A stretch of 64,000 bases of DNA from Pedobacter sp. FW305-3-2-15-E-R2A2 (GCF_038446955.1 NZ_CP151803.1:7130001-7194000); one strand, 5' to 3'; shown: positions 23,863 to 33,341, numbered from the stretch's first letter. Notes: generated from the letters alone by a model not told the origin. Made by a program: numbers and translations.

Positions 23863-24846
23863 TTATAAGGAAAGTATCTCTACCAGCTTTAACCAGGCCG
23901 GTGTAATTTCTTTCGCATCAATATGTTTGATGGCATGATCAAAAGGAGTGAAAAGAATTTCACGGTTTTTTTGTCCAACCATTACGCCTGACTGACCCGC
24001 GATCAGCCCCTCCACTGCAGTAACACCCAGACGGCTAGCCAATACCCGGTCCATACAGCTTGGCTTTCCTCCACGCTGGATATGCCCTAATACAGAGACC
24101 CTAATGTCATAATGAGGGAATTTCTCTTTCAAAACCTCTCCTACATTAAATGCACCACCTACTTCATCTCCCTCTGCTACAATGATAATTTTTGATGATT
24201 TATCTTTACGTCCTGATTCTAGTCTTGTCACCAGTCCATCTACTCCCATATTTGCTTCAGGGATCATAATGGCTTCCGCTCCAACACCAATTCCACTTCT
24301 CAAAGCAATCAGCCCGGAGTCACGCCCCATCACTTCTACAATAAATAAACGATCATGTGACTCTGCCGTATCCCGGATCTTGTCTACGGCATTGATTACG
24401 GTATTAATAGCCGTATCGTAACCTATTGTAAAGTCCGTTCCTTCAAGGTCATTGTCAATTGTTCCAGGCAATCCGACTACAGGAAAATCAAATTCTGTAG
24501 TCAGCAAATGAGCTCCGGTAAAAGTGCCATCCCCACCAATCACAATTAGTGCGTCTATCCCCTGATTTACCAACTGACGGTGTGCTTCTGTCCTGCCTTC
24601 CTTTGTTCGGAAAGCATCACTTCTGGCAGTTTTTAAGATCGTACCGCCACGCTGAATAATATTGGCGACAGATTTTCGGTCCATTTCAATGAAATCGCCA
24701 TGAATCAGGCCTTCATATCCTCTCAATATTCCCGTAACTTTCAAATCATAATAGATTCCCGCTCTAACCACTGCCCTAATGGCAGCATTCATTCCCGGAG
24801 CGTCACCTCCAGAAGTTAGTACTCCTATATTTTTAATCTTATTCAT
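23863..24846 (-). CDS. pfkA: ATP-dependent 6-phosphofructokinase
   Basis: 327 residues from the ATG at 24846; an ATG five codons upstream is also possible. Group A PFK motifs are present: SGGDAPGMNAAIRA, GGDGTFTGAH for ATP, PGTIDNDLEGTDFTIGYDTA with the catalytic Asp, and VEVMGRDSGLIAL for fructose-6-phosphate. It commits sugar to glycolysis. The start lies inside the 3' end of the dsbD-like gene (8-base overlap), so translation is probably coupled to that unrelated gene. Confidence 0.97.
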   Translation of the reverse strand: MNKIKNIGVLTSGGDAPGMNAAIRAVVRAGIYYDLKVTGILRGYEGLIHGDFIEMDRKSVANIIQRGGTILKTARSDAFRTKEGRTEAHRQLVNQGIDALIVIGGDGTFTGAHLLTTEFDFPVVGLPGTIDNDLEGTDFTIGYDTAINTVINAVDKIRDTAESHDRLFIVEVMGRDSGLIALRSGIGVGAEAIMIPEANMGVDGLVTRLESGRKDKSSKIIIVAEGDEVGGAFNVGEVLKEKFPHYDIRVSVLGHIQRGGKPSCMDRVLASRLGVTAVEGLIAGQSGVMVGQKNREILFTPFDHAIKHIDAKEITPAWLKLVEILSL

Positions 24847-26548
24847 TTGGTTTTCCAGCATTTTTAAATTTATCTAAACCAGTTTGTAAATATGCAGCAT
24901 ATTCCTTTGCATCAAAAATTGCCCCTTGTGGTTTCACAAGCGGATTCAGGTCATGTCCTGCCAATACGTAAAAAGGTTGAGAGTTTGACACATATTTTGT
25001 TGCCTGAAAATCACCATTCCATCTTCCCAGGTCGTCTGTAGTTGTCCTTAGTACTTCTGAATAATGCACTTTTTCTTTTGGCATTTTTATATTCCGTTCA
25101 TCCACATAAAGCTGAATCAACACATATTCCTCTTTAATCAATCTTCCAACCTCTTTATCAATCCAGACCTTATCCTCCATTTTACGACAATTTACACAGG
25201 CATGTCCTGTAAAATCAATCAGCACCGGTTTGTTTACCTGCTTAGCATAAGCAAGCCCCTCATCCAGATCAAAGAATGAATGGAATCCAACAGGTGGTTT
25301 TAGTGTTTCACTATACTTTACCGTTGCAGGAAATCCTGAAGGACTGGCCGAAGCTGAAGCTCCATTCCCATTTAAAATAAAATCTTGAGTATTCATTGGC
25401 GGTGCAATTCCACTAAGAATATTTACCGGAGCGCCCCATAGTCCCGGAACGAGATAAACGGCGAAAGACAGAGACAAGATCGCAAAAAATAGTCTGGGAA
25501 CAGAAACAAATGGAACGTCACTATCATGAGAGAATTTAATCTTCCCAAGGATGTAAACCCCCATCAGGATGAAAATAATGATCCATAGCGCAAGGAAAAT
25601 TTCTCTATCGAACCACTCCCAATGCCAAACCAGGTCGGCAGCAGAGAGAAATTTTAAAGCTAATGCAAGCTCCAGGAAGCCCAAACAAACCTTTACACTA
25701 TTTAACCATCCACCTGATTTTGGCATTGCACTTAAAAAGCCAGGAAATATCGCCGATAAGGTAAAAGGCAGTGCCAGGGCCAAAGCAAAGCCAAACATCC
25801 CGATCGCCGGAGCAAGATACTCTCCCTTAGCGCTCGCCTGAACCAATAAAGTCCCAATAATGGGACCCGTGCAAGAGAAAGAAACCAAAGCCAAAGAAGC
25901 TGCCATAAAAAAGATGCCTCCAAGCCCTTTACTATCATCCGCCTTTTGATCGATCCTATTTACAAAGGAACTTGGTAAAGTGATCTCAAAAGCCCCAAAA
26001 AACGAAATTGCAAAAATGACCAGTAACAGAAAAAAGAAGAAGTTAAACCAACCACTGGCACTGAGTTCATTTAATTTGGCAGAGCCAAAAACCGCTGTTA
26101 TTAAAAGGCCCAAAGCCACATAGATTACAATGATGGAAAGACCATAAATAAAGGCCTGCCCGATTCCCTTCTGCCGGCTACCTGCCCTCTTAGTAAAATA
26201 ACTGACCGTCAGCGGAACCATTGGAAAGATACATGGCATCAGAAAAGCAATAAATCCGCCCAAAAGACCCGCGATAAATGTTTCCCAAAGCGTTTTTTCT
26301 TTTTCTGATGTTCCCGAAGCCGCCAGAGGTTGCTGCTTTTCTATCGTTTTATCGACTGCAGCTACCTTCTTTACGGTATCCTTTACCATATTGTTCGCGG
26401 CACTATCCTGAGCAGAACCGACTTCTGTAAAAACCAGTTCTTCTTCAGTTGCTGCCGAATCCGGCTTTTGCACTGACGCAAAGCTATGTGAGAAAAAAAC
26501 TGCTGTAAACAGCAACAAGAATCCCAACATTAAAAGTCCTTTTTTCAT
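24839..26548 (-). CDS. DsbD-like thiol:disulfide interchange protein (membrane + thioredoxin domains)
   Basis: About 569 residues from the ATG at 26548; one four codons earlier is possible. After a signal-like helix and a ~65-residue linker comes a CcdA/DsbD membrane domain with about eight helices: LMPCIFPMVPLTVSYF holds the first redox Cys and SFSCTGPIIGTLL the second. A C-terminal thioredoxin domain has FTGHACVNCRKMEDKVW, a CxxC site. It carries electrons from cytosolic thioredoxin to the periplasm. The periplasmic N-terminal domain seen in full-length DsbD is missing here but is encoded separately 250 bp upstream. Confidence 0.92.
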   Translation of the reverse strand: MKKGLLMLGFLLLFTAVFFSHSFASVQKPDSAATEEELVFTEVGSAQDSAANNMVKDTVKKVAAVDKTIEKQQPLAASGTSEKEKTLWETFIAGLLGGFIAFLMPCIFPMVPLTVSYFTKRAGSRQKGIGQAFIYGLSIIVIYVALGLLITAVFGSAKLNELSASGWFNFFFFLLLVIFAISFFGAFEITLPSSFVNRIDQKADDSKGLGGIFFMAASLALVSFSCTGPIIGTLLVQASAKGEYLAPAIGMFGFALALALPFTLSAIFPGFLSAMPKSGGWLNSVKVCLGFLELALALKFLSAADLVWHWEWFDREIFLALWIIIFILMGVYILGKIKFSHDSDVPFVSVPRLFFAILSLSFAVYLVPGLWGAPVNILSGIAPPMNTQDFILNGNGASASASPSGFPATVKYSETLKPPVGFHSFFDLDEGLAYAKQVNKPVLIDFTGHACVNCRKMEDKVWIDKEVGRLIKEEYVLIQLYVDERNIKMPKEKVHYSEVLRTTTDDLGRWNGDFQATKYVSNSQPFYVLAGHDLNPLVKPQGAIFDAKEYAAYLQTGLDKFKNAGKPNE

Positions 26549-26746
26549 CTGTGTGTACATTGTGTTTTAAAAGGTGATGATACTGCAGTATTTTCTGTTT
26601 TTTTCAATCGAGTGCTGCTGCAGATGACCAATCGCTTTTATGATAAGGGCGTGAAATTAGTTATTATTTTTTATTTAAGCCCTTGAATACAGGCCCCGGC
26701 AGGATATTTTTACGCTTACCCGATAACTCTTTCATTTATTACCCAT

Positions 26747-26783
26747 AAAAAAAGAGCGGCAGGAAACCCCTATCGCTCTTTTT
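26747..26783 (-). terminator. Rho-independent terminator of the nDsbD-like gene
   Basis: A 10-bp stem AAAAAGAGCG/CGCTCTTTTT with a 15-nt loop, followed by T on the minus strand, sits 20 bases past the stop codon. It separates the nDsbD-like gene from the downstream dsbD-like gene. Confidence 0.85.
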
Positions 26784-26802
26784 CAGGCTAAATGCCTGGT
26801 TT

Positions 26803-27252
26803 CTACTTTACAGGAATGTTAAAGCTAACTTCATCAGGAGGCAAACATTGCTTGTCATTACAAACCATAAACTCTACCGTTCCTTTCACTGTTGCCGTCG
26901 CTTTATTCAGCTTCACTTTTTGCTGAAAGACCACCTGATTTCCGAAATAGCTTACGTTCATTTTAAAGTTCTCATCAAAATAAGTTGTTGCTTTTGGCTC
27001 TGTCGTTTTTCCTACAGGGCTGTAATCTTTTGATGACGCAAAAGAAAAGACAGTTTTATTTGGTCCTCCGGGCTTCAAATTCTGAGAATAGATGTGCCAT
27101 CCCTCTTCCATATTCGCCTTCAAATAAACCACAGCTTCTGTTTTACTTATTTTCTTAGCAGCATAAGACCAGGTTACGGGTTTTTCGATCTGGGCAGAAG
27201 CCCCGATTACCGCAAATAATACGAATGCCAATATCAGACTGATTTTTTTCAT
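26803..27252 (-). CDS. Stand-alone DsbD N-terminal domain-like periplasmic protein
   Basis: 149 residues. A signal peptide ends at GASAQ (about residue 21). The mature part matches the DsbD alpha (nDsbD) immunoglobulin-like domain: WSYAAKKISKTEAVV, EEGWHIYSQNLKPGGP and VEFMVCNDKQCLPPDEVSF, with the redox Cys pair in the last segment. In DsbD this domain passes electrons on to periplasmic partners. The gene overlaps birA by 4 bases (ATGA) and ends in its own terminator, while the membrane partner is the next gene along. Confidence 0.88.
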   Translation of the reverse strand: MKKISLILAFVLFAVIGASAQIEKPVTWSYAAKKISKTEAVVYLKANMEEGWHIYSQNLKPGGPNKTVFSFASSKDYSPVGKTTEPKATTYFDENFKMNVSYFGNQVVFQQKVKLNKATATVKGTVEFMVCNDKQCLPPDEVSFNIPVK

Positions 27253-28028
27253 GGTGTATTGTTTAAAAACTCTATTTCTTTAAAATTATAATGCTTCAAT
27301 GCTCCGTTTGTCAAGACGCCCAGTAAACCGGATTCTGTAACTTCAATGATCCTTCCTTCAATAACCTCGCCATTTTGTCGGTACGCCGCAGGTTCGTTAA
27401 ATTTATACAGTCCATTGACATAGTCTTCCATCAATTGACTATAGTTTCCTGCCTTCAACTTGAGGTATTGTTTTTCAATATGACTGCAAATTTCTGCTAA
27501 TAGCTCAATTAAATTAACATCCTGTTGTAAAATTTCGCCTAATGAAGTCGCCCTTTTTAGCTGTTTAGGATCAAAATGAACCTGATTAACATTGATGCCA
27601 ATACCGATAATACTCGCCTTGTAAGTGGCCCCCGACAGGATATTTTCAATCAATACTCCGCCCAACTTTTGATCCCCATAATAAATATCATTTGGCCATT
27701 TTATCCTGATCCCATTCTTTACAAAACGTCCCAATGCATTTCGAATACCAATGCTCAGAGCTATATTAAGGAGGAATTGCTTCGCCACCGGCAAAAAAGA
27801 TGGCTTCAGATAAATGCTAAAAGTCAGGTTCAATCCAGGTTCAGCATGCCATACATTGTTCTGCTGACCTCTGCCTGCGAATTGTTTATCTGCCATAATA
27901 ACAGTTCCTTCGGTTAATGGCTCGGAATTTGACACCAACACTTTTAAAAAGTTATTGGTAGAATCAACCTCTAATAATTTGATAAGATTTTGACCAACAA
28001 ATAATGTTGAAAAAGTGTTATTTTGCAA
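27249..28028 (-). CDS. birA: Biotin--[acetyl-CoA-carboxylase] ligase (no HTH domain)
   Basis: 259 residues. The catalytic core shows EVDSTNNFLK, the biotinyl-AMP loop AGRGQQNNVWHAEPGLNLTFS (GRGQ in place of GRGR), IKWPNDIYYGDQKLGGVLIE and GIGINVNQ. There is no N-terminal winged helix, so it is a group I ligase without repressor function. It attaches biotin to carboxylase carrier domains. The frame has no ATG near the conserved start; TTG at 28028 is used here. The next gene overlaps by 4 bases. Confidence 0.93.
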   Translation of the reverse strand: MQNNTFSTLFVGQNLIKLLEVDSTNNFLKVLVSNSEPLTEGTVIMADKQFAGRGQQNNVWHAEPGLNLTFSIYLKPSFLPVAKQFLLNIALSIGIRNALGRFVKNGIRIKWPNDIYYGDQKLGGVLIENILSGATYKASIIGIGINVNQVHFDPKQLKRATSLGEILQQDVNLIELLAEICSHIEKQYLKLKAGNYSQLMEDYVNGLYKFNEPAAYRQNGEVIEGRIIEVTESGLLGVLTNGALKHYNFKEIEFLNNTP

Positions 28029-28069
28029 GTGTTGATTGTATATTTGTTTATCAAAACTAAAACATTTTA

Positions 28070-28444
28070 ATGGTAAAAAAGAAAATTGTAAACCTTTCTA
28101 CATACCTCTCAGAGATAGCCGTTCATGGCATACAGGAAAAAAAAGGGAATGATATTGTGCGTTTAGACCTAAGGGAACTTAACAGTTCTGTTTCTGATTT
28201 CTTTATCATCTGCAACGCAGATTCAGCTACACAGGTAAAGGCTATTGCCGATAGTGTAGAAGACGAAATCTATAAAAGCACCCAAACCAATCCATGGAGA
28301 AAAGAAGGGCTCGAAAGCGCAGAGTGGATCATCCTGGATTATTTCGATATTGTAGTTCACATATTTAAAACTGAAAAGCGAGACTTTTATGGGATTGAAG
28401 ACTTATGGGGGGATGCCCAGTCGACAAGCTATAGAAGCGCCTAA
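28070..28444 (+). CDS. rsfS: Ribosomal silencing factor RsfS
   Basis: 124 residues, the size of the Iojap/RsfS family. DLRELNSSVSDFFIICNADS and WIILDYFDIVVHIFKTEKRD with the final FYGIEDLWGDA are diagnostic. RsfS binds L14 and blocks joining of the ribosomal subunits during starvation. It is divergent from birA. A TATATTTG box at 28039-28046 fits the -7 consensus, 23 nt before the start. ftsH follows 29 bp downstream, probably on the same transcript. Confidence 0.95.
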   Translation: MVKKKIVNLSTYLSEIAVHGIQEKKGNDIVRLDLRELNSSVSDFFIICNADSATQVKAIADSVEDEIYKSTQTNPWRKEGLESAEWIILDYFDIVVHIFKTEKRDFYGIEDLWGDAQSTSYRSA

Positions 28445-28473
28445 TCATTTACACAAAACATTTTTGACTCAAG

Positions 28474-30564
28474 ATGAAAGAGAACCCAAATACAAAGCCT
28501 AAATTAATTAAGAGAATCCCGAATATCCCAAAAAAACCTCAAAAAGGGTCTAAATTCAATATCTTTTGGGTTTATGCGGCTATTATCTTAGGTTTGATTT
28601 TATTGCAATTCTTATTTAGCGCAGATACGACTAAAGACGTTACTTACCGCACTTTCGAAACTCAAATGCTGTTACCCGGCGATGTTGAAAAACTAGTTGC
28701 CTATAAGCATGAAGACTTGGTAAAGGTGGAAGTCTACATTAAAAAAGACAGACTTAACACAGAGAAATACAAAAAATACATCAGCAAGAATAACTTTGGG
28801 ACAGCTAATGGGCCTGCCGTATATTTTACTTCTGGTTCCATGGATGCCTTAGATACTCAATTGAGGGAGTCTCAGAAAAATCTACCCCCGGATCAACAGA
28901 TTCTTGCAGAAAAAGAAACCAGACAAAGCACATTCAACTCCTGGTTCTTTACCGTAATTATTCCGGTATTGCTATTTATCGGATTCTGGATCTTCATCAT
29001 GCGTCGCATGGGTGGTGGCGCCGGCGGTGGTGGTGGCCAGATCTTCAATATTGGAAAATCTAAAGCAACACTTTTTGACAAAGAGAGTCAGGTAAATGTA
29101 ACCTTTAATGATGTTGCAGGACTCGAAGAAGCCAAACAAGAGGTAATGGAAATCGTCGATTTCCTTAAAAACCCAAAAAAATACACCAATCTGGGAGGTA
29201 AAATTCCTAAAGGAGCATTATTGGTTGGTTCACCAGGTACAGGTAAAACCTTATTGGCAAAAGCTGTTGCTGGTGAAGCTCAGGTTCCTTTTTTCTCTCT
29301 ATCAGGTTCAGACTTCGTAGAGATGTTTGTTGGGGTAGGTGCATCACGTGTGCGTGATTTGTTTAAACAAGCCAAAGATAAAGCGCCATGTATCATCTTC
29401 ATCGATGAGGTGGATGCCATTGGTCGTGCCAGAGGAAAAAACAGCATGATGGGTGGAAATGACGAACGCGAAAACACCCTGAATCAGCTATTGGTGGAGA
29501 TGGATGGATTTGGTACAGATTCAGGAATTATCATTCTTGCTGCAACAAACCGACCTGATGTATTAGACTCAGCATTGCTTAGACCGGGTCGTTTCGACAG
29601 ACAGATTTCTATCGACAAGCCAGACCTGGTAGGTCGTGAACAGATCTTCAAAGTCCATTTGAAACCAATCAAAACGGATGAAGTAGTAGACGCCAAAAAG
29701 CTGTCTGCACAAACTCCTGGGTTTGCTGGTGCTGAAATCGCCAACGTTTGTAACGAAGCTGCTTTAATTGCCGCCAGACGCAATAAGGAATCTGTAGATA
29801 TGCAGGACTTCCAGGATGCAATTGACCGTGTAATCGGTGGATTAGAAAAGAAAAATAAAATCATCTCTCCGGAAGAGAAAAGAATAGTTGCCTACCATGA
29901 AGCAGGCCATGCCATCGCAGGCTGGTTCCTTGAACATGCAGATCCTTTGGTAAAAGTATCCATTGTTCCTCGTGGCGTTGCTGCATTGGGATATGCTCAG
30001 TACCTTCCTAAGGAACAATTCTTATATACTACCGAGCAGTTAACAGACGGTATGTGTATGACCATGGGAGGAAGAGTTGCAGAAGACATCGTTTTTGGCA
30101 AAATCTCGACTGGTGCTCAAAATGATTTAGAGCGTATTACCAAGCTTTCTTATGCAATGGTAACGATTTATGGAATGAACAGTACTATTGGCAATGTGTC
30201 TTTTCATGATCCTCAGAATGAATATAATTTCAACAAGCCTTATTCTGAAAAAACATCAGAACTGATTGATATAGAAGTTCGTAAACTGGTAGAAGAAGTT
30301 TACATCAGAACCAAACAGCTTTTAACCGATAAAAGAGATGGTTTGGAGAAATTAGCTCAGAAACTATTGGAAAAAGAGATCTTATTCCAGGCTGATCTGG
30401 AAGAGATTTTAGGCAAACGTCCTTTTGATAACCGTACCACTTACGACGAATTTGTAAATGGAACCGGTGATCAAAAACCTGCTGCCGAAGGGCTATTACA
30501 CAATGGTATTGGTGAAGCAACTGATATTGCTGCTCCAACCAGCCCTGCTCAAACAGAATCTTAA
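28474..30564 (+). CDS. ftsH: ATP-dependent zinc metalloprotease FtsH
   Basis: 696 residues. Helix 1 (about 27-47) and helix 2 (about 153-175) flank a periplasmic domain. A Gly-rich linker leads to the AAA+ domain: Walker A GSPGTGKT near 251, Walker B IIFIDEVDAIG and the second region of homology around NRPDVLDSALLRPGRFD. The zinc protease motif HEAGH is at 475-479, with a third ligand further on in the protease domain. It degrades unfolded membrane and short-lived cytosolic proteins as a membrane hexamer. A strong terminator follows. Confidence 0.98.
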   Translation: MKENPNTKPKLIKRIPNIPKKPQKGSKFNIFWVYAAIILGLILLQFLFSADTTKDVTYRTFETQMLLPGDVEKLVAYKHEDLVKVEVYIKKDRLNTEKYKKYISKNNFGTANGPAVYFTSGSMDALDTQLRESQKNLPPDQQILAEKETRQSTFNSWFFTVIIPVLLFIGFWIFIMRRMGGGAGGGGGQIFNIGKSKATLFDKESQVNVTFNDVAGLEEAKQEVMEIVDFLKNPKKYTNLGGKIPKGALLVGSPGTGKTLLAKAVAGEAQVPFFSLSGSDFVEMFVGVGASRVRDLFKQAKDKAPCIIFIDEVDAIGRARGKNSMMGGNDERENTLNQLLVEMDGFGTDSGIIILAATNRPDVLDSALLRPGRFDRQISIDKPDLVGREQIFKVHLKPIKTDEVVDAKKLSAQTPGFAGAEIANVCNEAALIAARRNKESVDMQDFQDAIDRVIGGLEKKNKIISPEEKRIVAYHEAGHAIAGWFLEHADPLVKVSIVPRGVAALGYAQYLPKEQFLYTTEQLTDGMCMTMGGRVAEDIVFGKISTGAQNDLERITKLSYAMVTIYGMNSTIGNVSFHDPQNEYNFNKPYSEKTSELIDIEVRKLVEEVYIRTKQLLTDKRDGLEKLAQKLLEKEILFQADLEEILGKRPFDNRTTYDEFVNGTGDQKPAAEGLLHNGIGEATDIAAPTSPAQTES

Positions 30565-30574
30565 ACTCATTTTC

Positions 30575-30624
30575 GATGAGCAGCCCACTACTTACGAATA
30601 GGTGGACTGCTCATCCTTTTTTTT
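30575..30624 (+). terminator. Strong terminator hairpin of ftsH, with T-run abutting the next start codon
   Basis: GATGAGCAG-C-CCAC pairs with GTGG-A-CTGCTCATC (13 of 14 positions) around a 13-nt loop; after one C come eight T, immediately followed by the ATG of the LUD gene at 30625. Confidence 0.9.
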
Positions 30625-31269
30625 ATGCAAGAAAACAGATCTTCTAAAGAATTAATGCTAAAAAAGATAAGGAAAGCCCTTTTAGAAAAGCGCGACAATC
30701 CCTATCCGAATCTGGAAGATACACCGCTATATCCAAAAAGCGATGAAATGCCAGAAATTATGTTCGCGGAAGAGCTGACTGCTGTTTCCGGTAATTTTAT
30801 TTACTGCGAAAATGGACTGGAATTCATCGAAAACATATTACAACTGGCAGAAAAATTCAACTGGAGAAAAATCTACTGCTGGGAGCCAGAATTACAACGG
30901 CTTTTATCCGAGTACGAATTCCCTTTTTATCAGACAGACAAGGACTTTGAACTTGCAGAAGTAGGAATCACCCTTTGTGAAGCTTTGATTGCCCGTAATG
31001 GCTCCATAATGGTTTCTAACGAAAATGCAGCCGGAAGAAGACTTAGTATCTTCCCACATCATCACATTGTAATTGCGAGAACAGGACAACTCGTCCTCGA
31101 TCTAAAGGATGCTTTTAAACTCATTAAAAACAAATACGGAGATCAACTCCCCTCCATGATCAGTACGATCACAGGACCAAGCAGAACCGCCGATATTGAA
31201 AAAACATTGGTACTCGGAGCGCATGGACCTAAAGAATTATTTGTATTTTTAATTGACGATTTTTCTTAA
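30625..31269 (+). CDS. LUD domain protein (LutC/YkgG type)
   Basis: 214 residues. The C-terminal part matches the LUD domain: EVGITLCEALIARNGSIMVS, LSIFPHHHIVIARTGQLV and ISTITGPSRTADIEKTLVLG, which ends in the GPSRTADIE signature. LutC-type proteins take part in lactate use together with LutA and LutB, but those genes are not here. In Bacteroidota a single LUD gene often follows ftsH, and its role is unclear. The ATG stands right at the end of the ftsH terminator T-run, leaving no room for a normal ribosome-binding site. Confidence 0.88.
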   Translation: MQENRSSKELMLKKIRKALLEKRDNPYPNLEDTPLYPKSDEMPEIMFAEELTAVSGNFIYCENGLEFIENILQLAEKFNWRKIYCWEPELQRLLSEYEFPFYQTDKDFELAEVGITLCEALIARNGSIMVSNENAAGRRLSIFPHHHIVIARTGQLVLDLKDAFKLIKNKYGDQLPSMISTITGPSRTADIEKTLVLGAHGPKELFVFLIDDFS

Positions 31270-31335
31270 TCGTTTTATTTTTCAATTAATTAATCCTAAT
31301 TTTATACTGTACACCAAATCAGTATACGGTTCAAA

Positions 31336-32418
31336 ATGGGCGAAAAAAGAAACATACATTCAGTTATTATAGGTACTGGTAGTTATATTCCAGAAAATAT
31401 CATCTCAGGTGACGCCTTTTTAAATTCTACATTTTACGATAACGGAGTCGCTCTCGATAAGGATATCCACGAAATCATCAATAAATTTACGGAGATCACA
31501 GAGATCAAAGAAAGGCGGTATATTGATGATAATTTAACCAGCAGCGACATGGCAGTTATCGCTGCACAACGCGCGGTTGATCATGCAGGAATAGACAAAG
31601 AAAGCCTCGATCACATCATATTTTGCCACAACTTTGGAGATGTCAAACTTGGCAGTAATAGAATGGATATCCTGCCTGCGCTTGCCGCCAAAGTAAAACA
31701 AATGCTTCAGATAGAAAATCCGGACTGTGTTGCATACGATCTGATATTTGGATGCCCGGGCTGGGTACAAGGAGCCATTCAGGCCAATTATCTGATTCAA
31801 AGCGGAGATGCGTCAAGGGTGATGGTTATAGGAGCGGAAACCCTTTCAAGAATCACAGACGCTCACGATAGAGATACGATGATCTTTTCAGATGGTGCCG
31901 CCGCAGTGATTTTTGAAGCTAAATCCTCAGCAGAAGACTTGGGAATTATTGCCCATAAAACGCAAACTTATGCGGTTAATTTTGGCTCATTGTTAACGAT
32001 GGGGAAAAGCAATAACCCTGCTGAAACCAATGGAAATATGTATCTGAAAATGAATGGCCGTAAACTCTATGAATTTGCAGTTACAAATGTTCCACAGGTT
32101 GTCAAAAAAGCAATTGATAAAGCAGAAATAGACATAAAAGACATCAAAATCGTATTTATTCACCAGGCAAACGGTAAAATGGACCATGCCATCATGAAGC
32201 GTCTCTTCAAACTATACGATATAGACACTGTTCCTGATAATCTGGTGCCAATGTCTATTTGCTGGCTTGGAAACAGCTCTGTGGCAACCGTACCGACCTT
32301 ACTTGACCTGGTTTGGAAGGGAAATGTAAACGGATACCAGATTAATAAAGGAGATTATGCTGTATTTGCATCAGTAGGGGCAGGAATGCACATAAACGCT
32401 TTTGTTTACCGCTTTTAA
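31336..32418 (+). CDS. 3-oxoacyl-ACP synthase III-like (FabH-like) enzyme
   Basis: 360 residues. The thiolase-fold catalytic triad is intact: Cys140 in FGCPGW, His276 in FIHQANGKMDH and Asn313 in LGNSSVATVP. The N-terminus (VIIGTGSYIPENIIS) and GDGAAAVIFE-like SDGAAAVIFEAKS also fit KAS III. It is longer than FabH (about 320 residues) and has an insertion near 105-130, so it belongs to the FabH-like subgroup common in Bacteroidota and need not start fatty acid synthesis. Substrate unknown. Confidence 0.85.
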   Translation: MGEKRNIHSVIIGTGSYIPENIISGDAFLNSTFYDNGVALDKDIHEIINKFTEITEIKERRYIDDNLTSSDMAVIAAQRAVDHAGIDKESLDHIIFCHNFGDVKLGSNRMDILPALAAKVKQMLQIENPDCVAYDLIFGCPGWVQGAIQANYLIQSGDASRVMVIGAETLSRITDAHDRDTMIFSDGAAAVIFEAKSSAEDLGIIAHKTQTYAVNFGSLLTMGKSNNPAETNGNMYLKMNGRKLYEFAVTNVPQVVKKAIDKAEIDIKDIKIVFIHQANGKMDHAIMKRLFKLYDIDTVPDNLVPMSICWLGNSSVATVPTLLDLVWKGNVNGYQINKGDYAVFASVGAGMHINAFVYRF

Positions 32419-32466
32419 CGCAAATAATTTTTAGAAAAAATCAGAAACATCCTTCTTTTTCATTAA

Positions 32467-32490
32467 ATTTGATTAGCCTAAAAATCAAAT
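32467..32490. promoter_or_regulatory. 8-bp inverted repeat upstream of the lipoprotein gene
   Basis: ATTTGATT and AATCAAAT pair across 8 bases, 11 bp before the start codon at 32501. Candidate leader hairpin or operator. Confidence 0.25.
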
Positions 32491-32500
32491 CAATGACGCC

Positions 32501-33340
32501 ATGAGAAAAATATTTCCTTTTTTAATTGCAATAATATCGCTTAACTCTTGCTCCAGATATTATGTCAGCACCTTAGAAAGTTCAAACACTCTCAAAAATG
32601 AGACTACGGGAGAGTTCAAATTTGAGAATGATACCCTTGCCATTACCTACAATTTTCATGGCGTTAATGCCCCAATCAGCATTGAAATTTACAACAAGCT
32701 CAATGAACCTTTATATATTAACTGGCAAAAGTCCGCCTTGATAAAGGGGGATAGGGCAACCAGCTATTCAGGAAGACAACTCACATTTAATGCTAAATTG
32801 TCTGGAAGCTCCCTGGAAGGCCTTGAGTACATTAATAATCTGAAGACCACCGATTATGACGCGAAAATTTCGGGAGCCGCAACTTTACCAGAAGAAATTA
32901 GCTTCATTCCTCCGAAATCCCGCATTACAAAGATCCCATTAAAATTGGCTCAAATCGATTATAAGGCCATTTCCGACACCTTATACCAGCGTTCTTATAT
33001 TTCCCTAACCGGCCGACCAGGAGTATGGGGGAAAGAGGCAAGCTTTAATTCACAAAACAGCCCATTAAATTTCAAAAGTTATTTAACGCTTTATACGCAA
33101 AAGGGAAATGACCAGAATAATTTCTCTTTACGCCAAGATTTCTATATTTCTAATCTAATTAAAACAGCTGCAAATCCAAAAGTGATGACGGCTCTGGAAA
33201 GTAAGCCTGGTAATATTTTCTATTACTCGGAAACAACCGGATATGGAAAAGCAATGACCGGAGTTGGAATCGGCGCCCTTGCCGTAGGTGTTGCCGCTGC
33301 AGATGCAAGCCTCAATAAAGAGGAAAGAAAAGGTAATTAA
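32501..33340 (+). CDS. Putative lipoprotein of unknown function
   Basis: 279 residues. A lipoprotein signal ends in SLNSC (Cys near residue 17). The middle is predicted beta-rich (YNFHGVNAPISIEIYNKLNE, and PLYINWQKSALIKGD). The segment near 250-268 (MTGVGIGALAVGVAAADAS) is Gly/Ala-rich and hydrophobic. I do not recognise a domain. It lies between the KAS III-like gene and a convergent TPR gene with only 1 bp between stop codons. Confidence 0.65.
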   Translation: MRKIFPFLIAIISLNSCSRYYVSTLESSNTLKNETTGEFKFENDTLAITYNFHGVNAPISIEIYNKLNEPLYINWQKSALIKGDRATSYSGRQLTFNAKLSGSSLEGLEYINNLKTTDYDAKISGAATLPEEISFIPPKSRITKIPLKLAQIDYKAISDTLYQRSYISLTGRPGVWGKEASFNSQNSPLNFKSYLTLYTQKGNDQNNFSLRQDFYISNLIKTAANPKVMTALESKPGNIFYYSETTGYGKAMTGVGIGALAVGVAAADASLNKEERKGN

Positions 33341-33341
33341 A

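Noticed and set aside
29345..29350. CACGTG core resembling parS inside ftsH
   Set aside because: The flanks do not match GTTNCACGTGRAAC, and it lies within a conserved coding region.
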